This document shows positions 5,067 through 5,242 of a DNA stretch of 5,242 nt, piece after piece. Origin of the DNA: CAYNYF01 sp964401385 (lineage in GTDB: Bacteria > Planctomycetota > Phycisphaerae > SM23-33); contig CAYNYF010000133.1 in assembly GCA_964401385.1 (NCBI GenBank), positions 1 to 5,242 of the forward strand, in the 5' to 3' direction. The notes beneath the pieces were generated by a model that searched no databases, had not been told where the DNA came from, and saw only the letters and a list, made by a program, of their open reading frames with translations. The position numbers and the translations under genes are program-made. Each line of letters opens with the position of its first letter. The stretch's first letter is position 1.

Positions 5067-5242
5067 ATTTCGGTTGTGGTTCGCGTTGTTCGCGGCTTGA
5101 TGGTTCACTTGGCGGGGCGGTAGCCCCGCCCTACATTTCGGTTGTCGTTCGCGTGGTTCACGCCTTGATGGTTCATTTGGCGGGGCGGTAGCCCCGCCCT
5201 ACATTTCGGTTGTGGTTCGCGTGGTTCGCGGCTTGATGGTTC
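5043..5242. repeat. 68-bp tandem repeat array, three units, running off the edge
   Basis: Units start at 5043, 5111 and 5179. The first two are 68 bp and differ at 5 positions. The third, cut by the window end after 64 bp, differs from the first at 1. The first 35 bases of every unit are identical and hold the 8-bp stem GGCGGGGC/GCCCCGCC with a GGTA loop, followed by CTACATTTCGGTTGT. The variable second half is built from GGTTCGCG-like words. Variation is by point changes in a repeated sequence, not by unique spacers. The array may continue past the window. Confidence 0.9.

Larger units (their letters stand above)
4185..5242. other. Gene-free, repeat-rich region
   Basis: More than 1 kb downstream of the toroid gene shows no open frame with a good start and a recognisable product. 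It is occupied by at least six different repeat or hairpin types, described in their own entries. Minor structures are two GC hairpins soon after the stop codon (GATCC/GGATC at 4240-4252; CGGTCC/GGACCG at 4274-4294), CGCTGC/GCAGCG at 4649-4664, and an A-rich hairpin GAGAT-AAAA-ATCTC at 4756-4769. None of these has a T-run. Any gene that follows would begin beyond the window. Confidence 0.7.

Noticed and set aside
5043..5242. CRISPR array
   Set aside because: The whole 68-bp unit is repeated with scattered point differences; there are no unique spacers and no cas genes.

Overview
The window reads as a GC-rich bacterial chromosome fragment, most likely from a planctomycete (Phycisphaerae-like) or a related bacterium. 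The reasons are a secreted protein ending in a PEP-CTERM sorting signal, the start of a gene of the 'VDD(Y/F)LI' type that I associate with planctomycete glycoside-hydrolase-like families, and a gene-poor tail packed with short palindromic and tandem repeats. This assignment rests on recall of families, not on a search.

Layout. Bases 1-203 hold a consensus sigma70-type promoter (TTGACA, 16 bp, TATAAT) whose -35 box lies inside a perfect 8-2-8 inverted repeat, then a leader of about 100 nt and a strong Shine-Dalgarno site. Bases 204-1886 encode a 560-residue exported PEP-CTERM protein with a predicted beta-sandwich followed by a beta-propeller-like region. Bases 1887-2194 show no convincing gene. 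At 2195 a well-formed gene start (AAGGAG, 8 nt, ATG) opens a VDDFLI-type gene that breaks off after about 36 codons. It runs into a roughly 100-bp repeat (2325-2424). That repeat carries its own GGAGA and ATG, which open the 609-residue ORF at 2355-4184. This protein is a predicted cytoplasmic alpha-helical-toroid protein of an uncharacterised carbohydrate-enzyme-like family.

Bases 4185-5242 contain no supported gene but many repeats: a 10-bp tandem repeat (4301-4392), a likely rho-independent terminator (4492-4528), a 45-nt imperfect palindrome (4536-4580), a 29-bp direct-repeat pair (4687 and 4797), a second copy of the 100-bp repeat (4854-4977), an inverted pair of REP-like GC hairpins (4988-5066), and a 68-bp tandem array of hairpin-bearing units that runs off the window edge (5043-5242).

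The most unusual feature is the toroid gene lying between two direct copies of the same repeat about 2.5 kb apart. The left copy supplies the ribosome-binding site, start codon and first ~23 codons of the ORF, immediately after the broken-off gene. This looks like a repeat-mediated rearrangement or a mobile cassette, though two copies in one window cannot prove it. The PEP-CTERM protein probably acts at or beyond the outer membrane. The other two families suggest carbohydrate handling, but no shared pathway is demonstrated.
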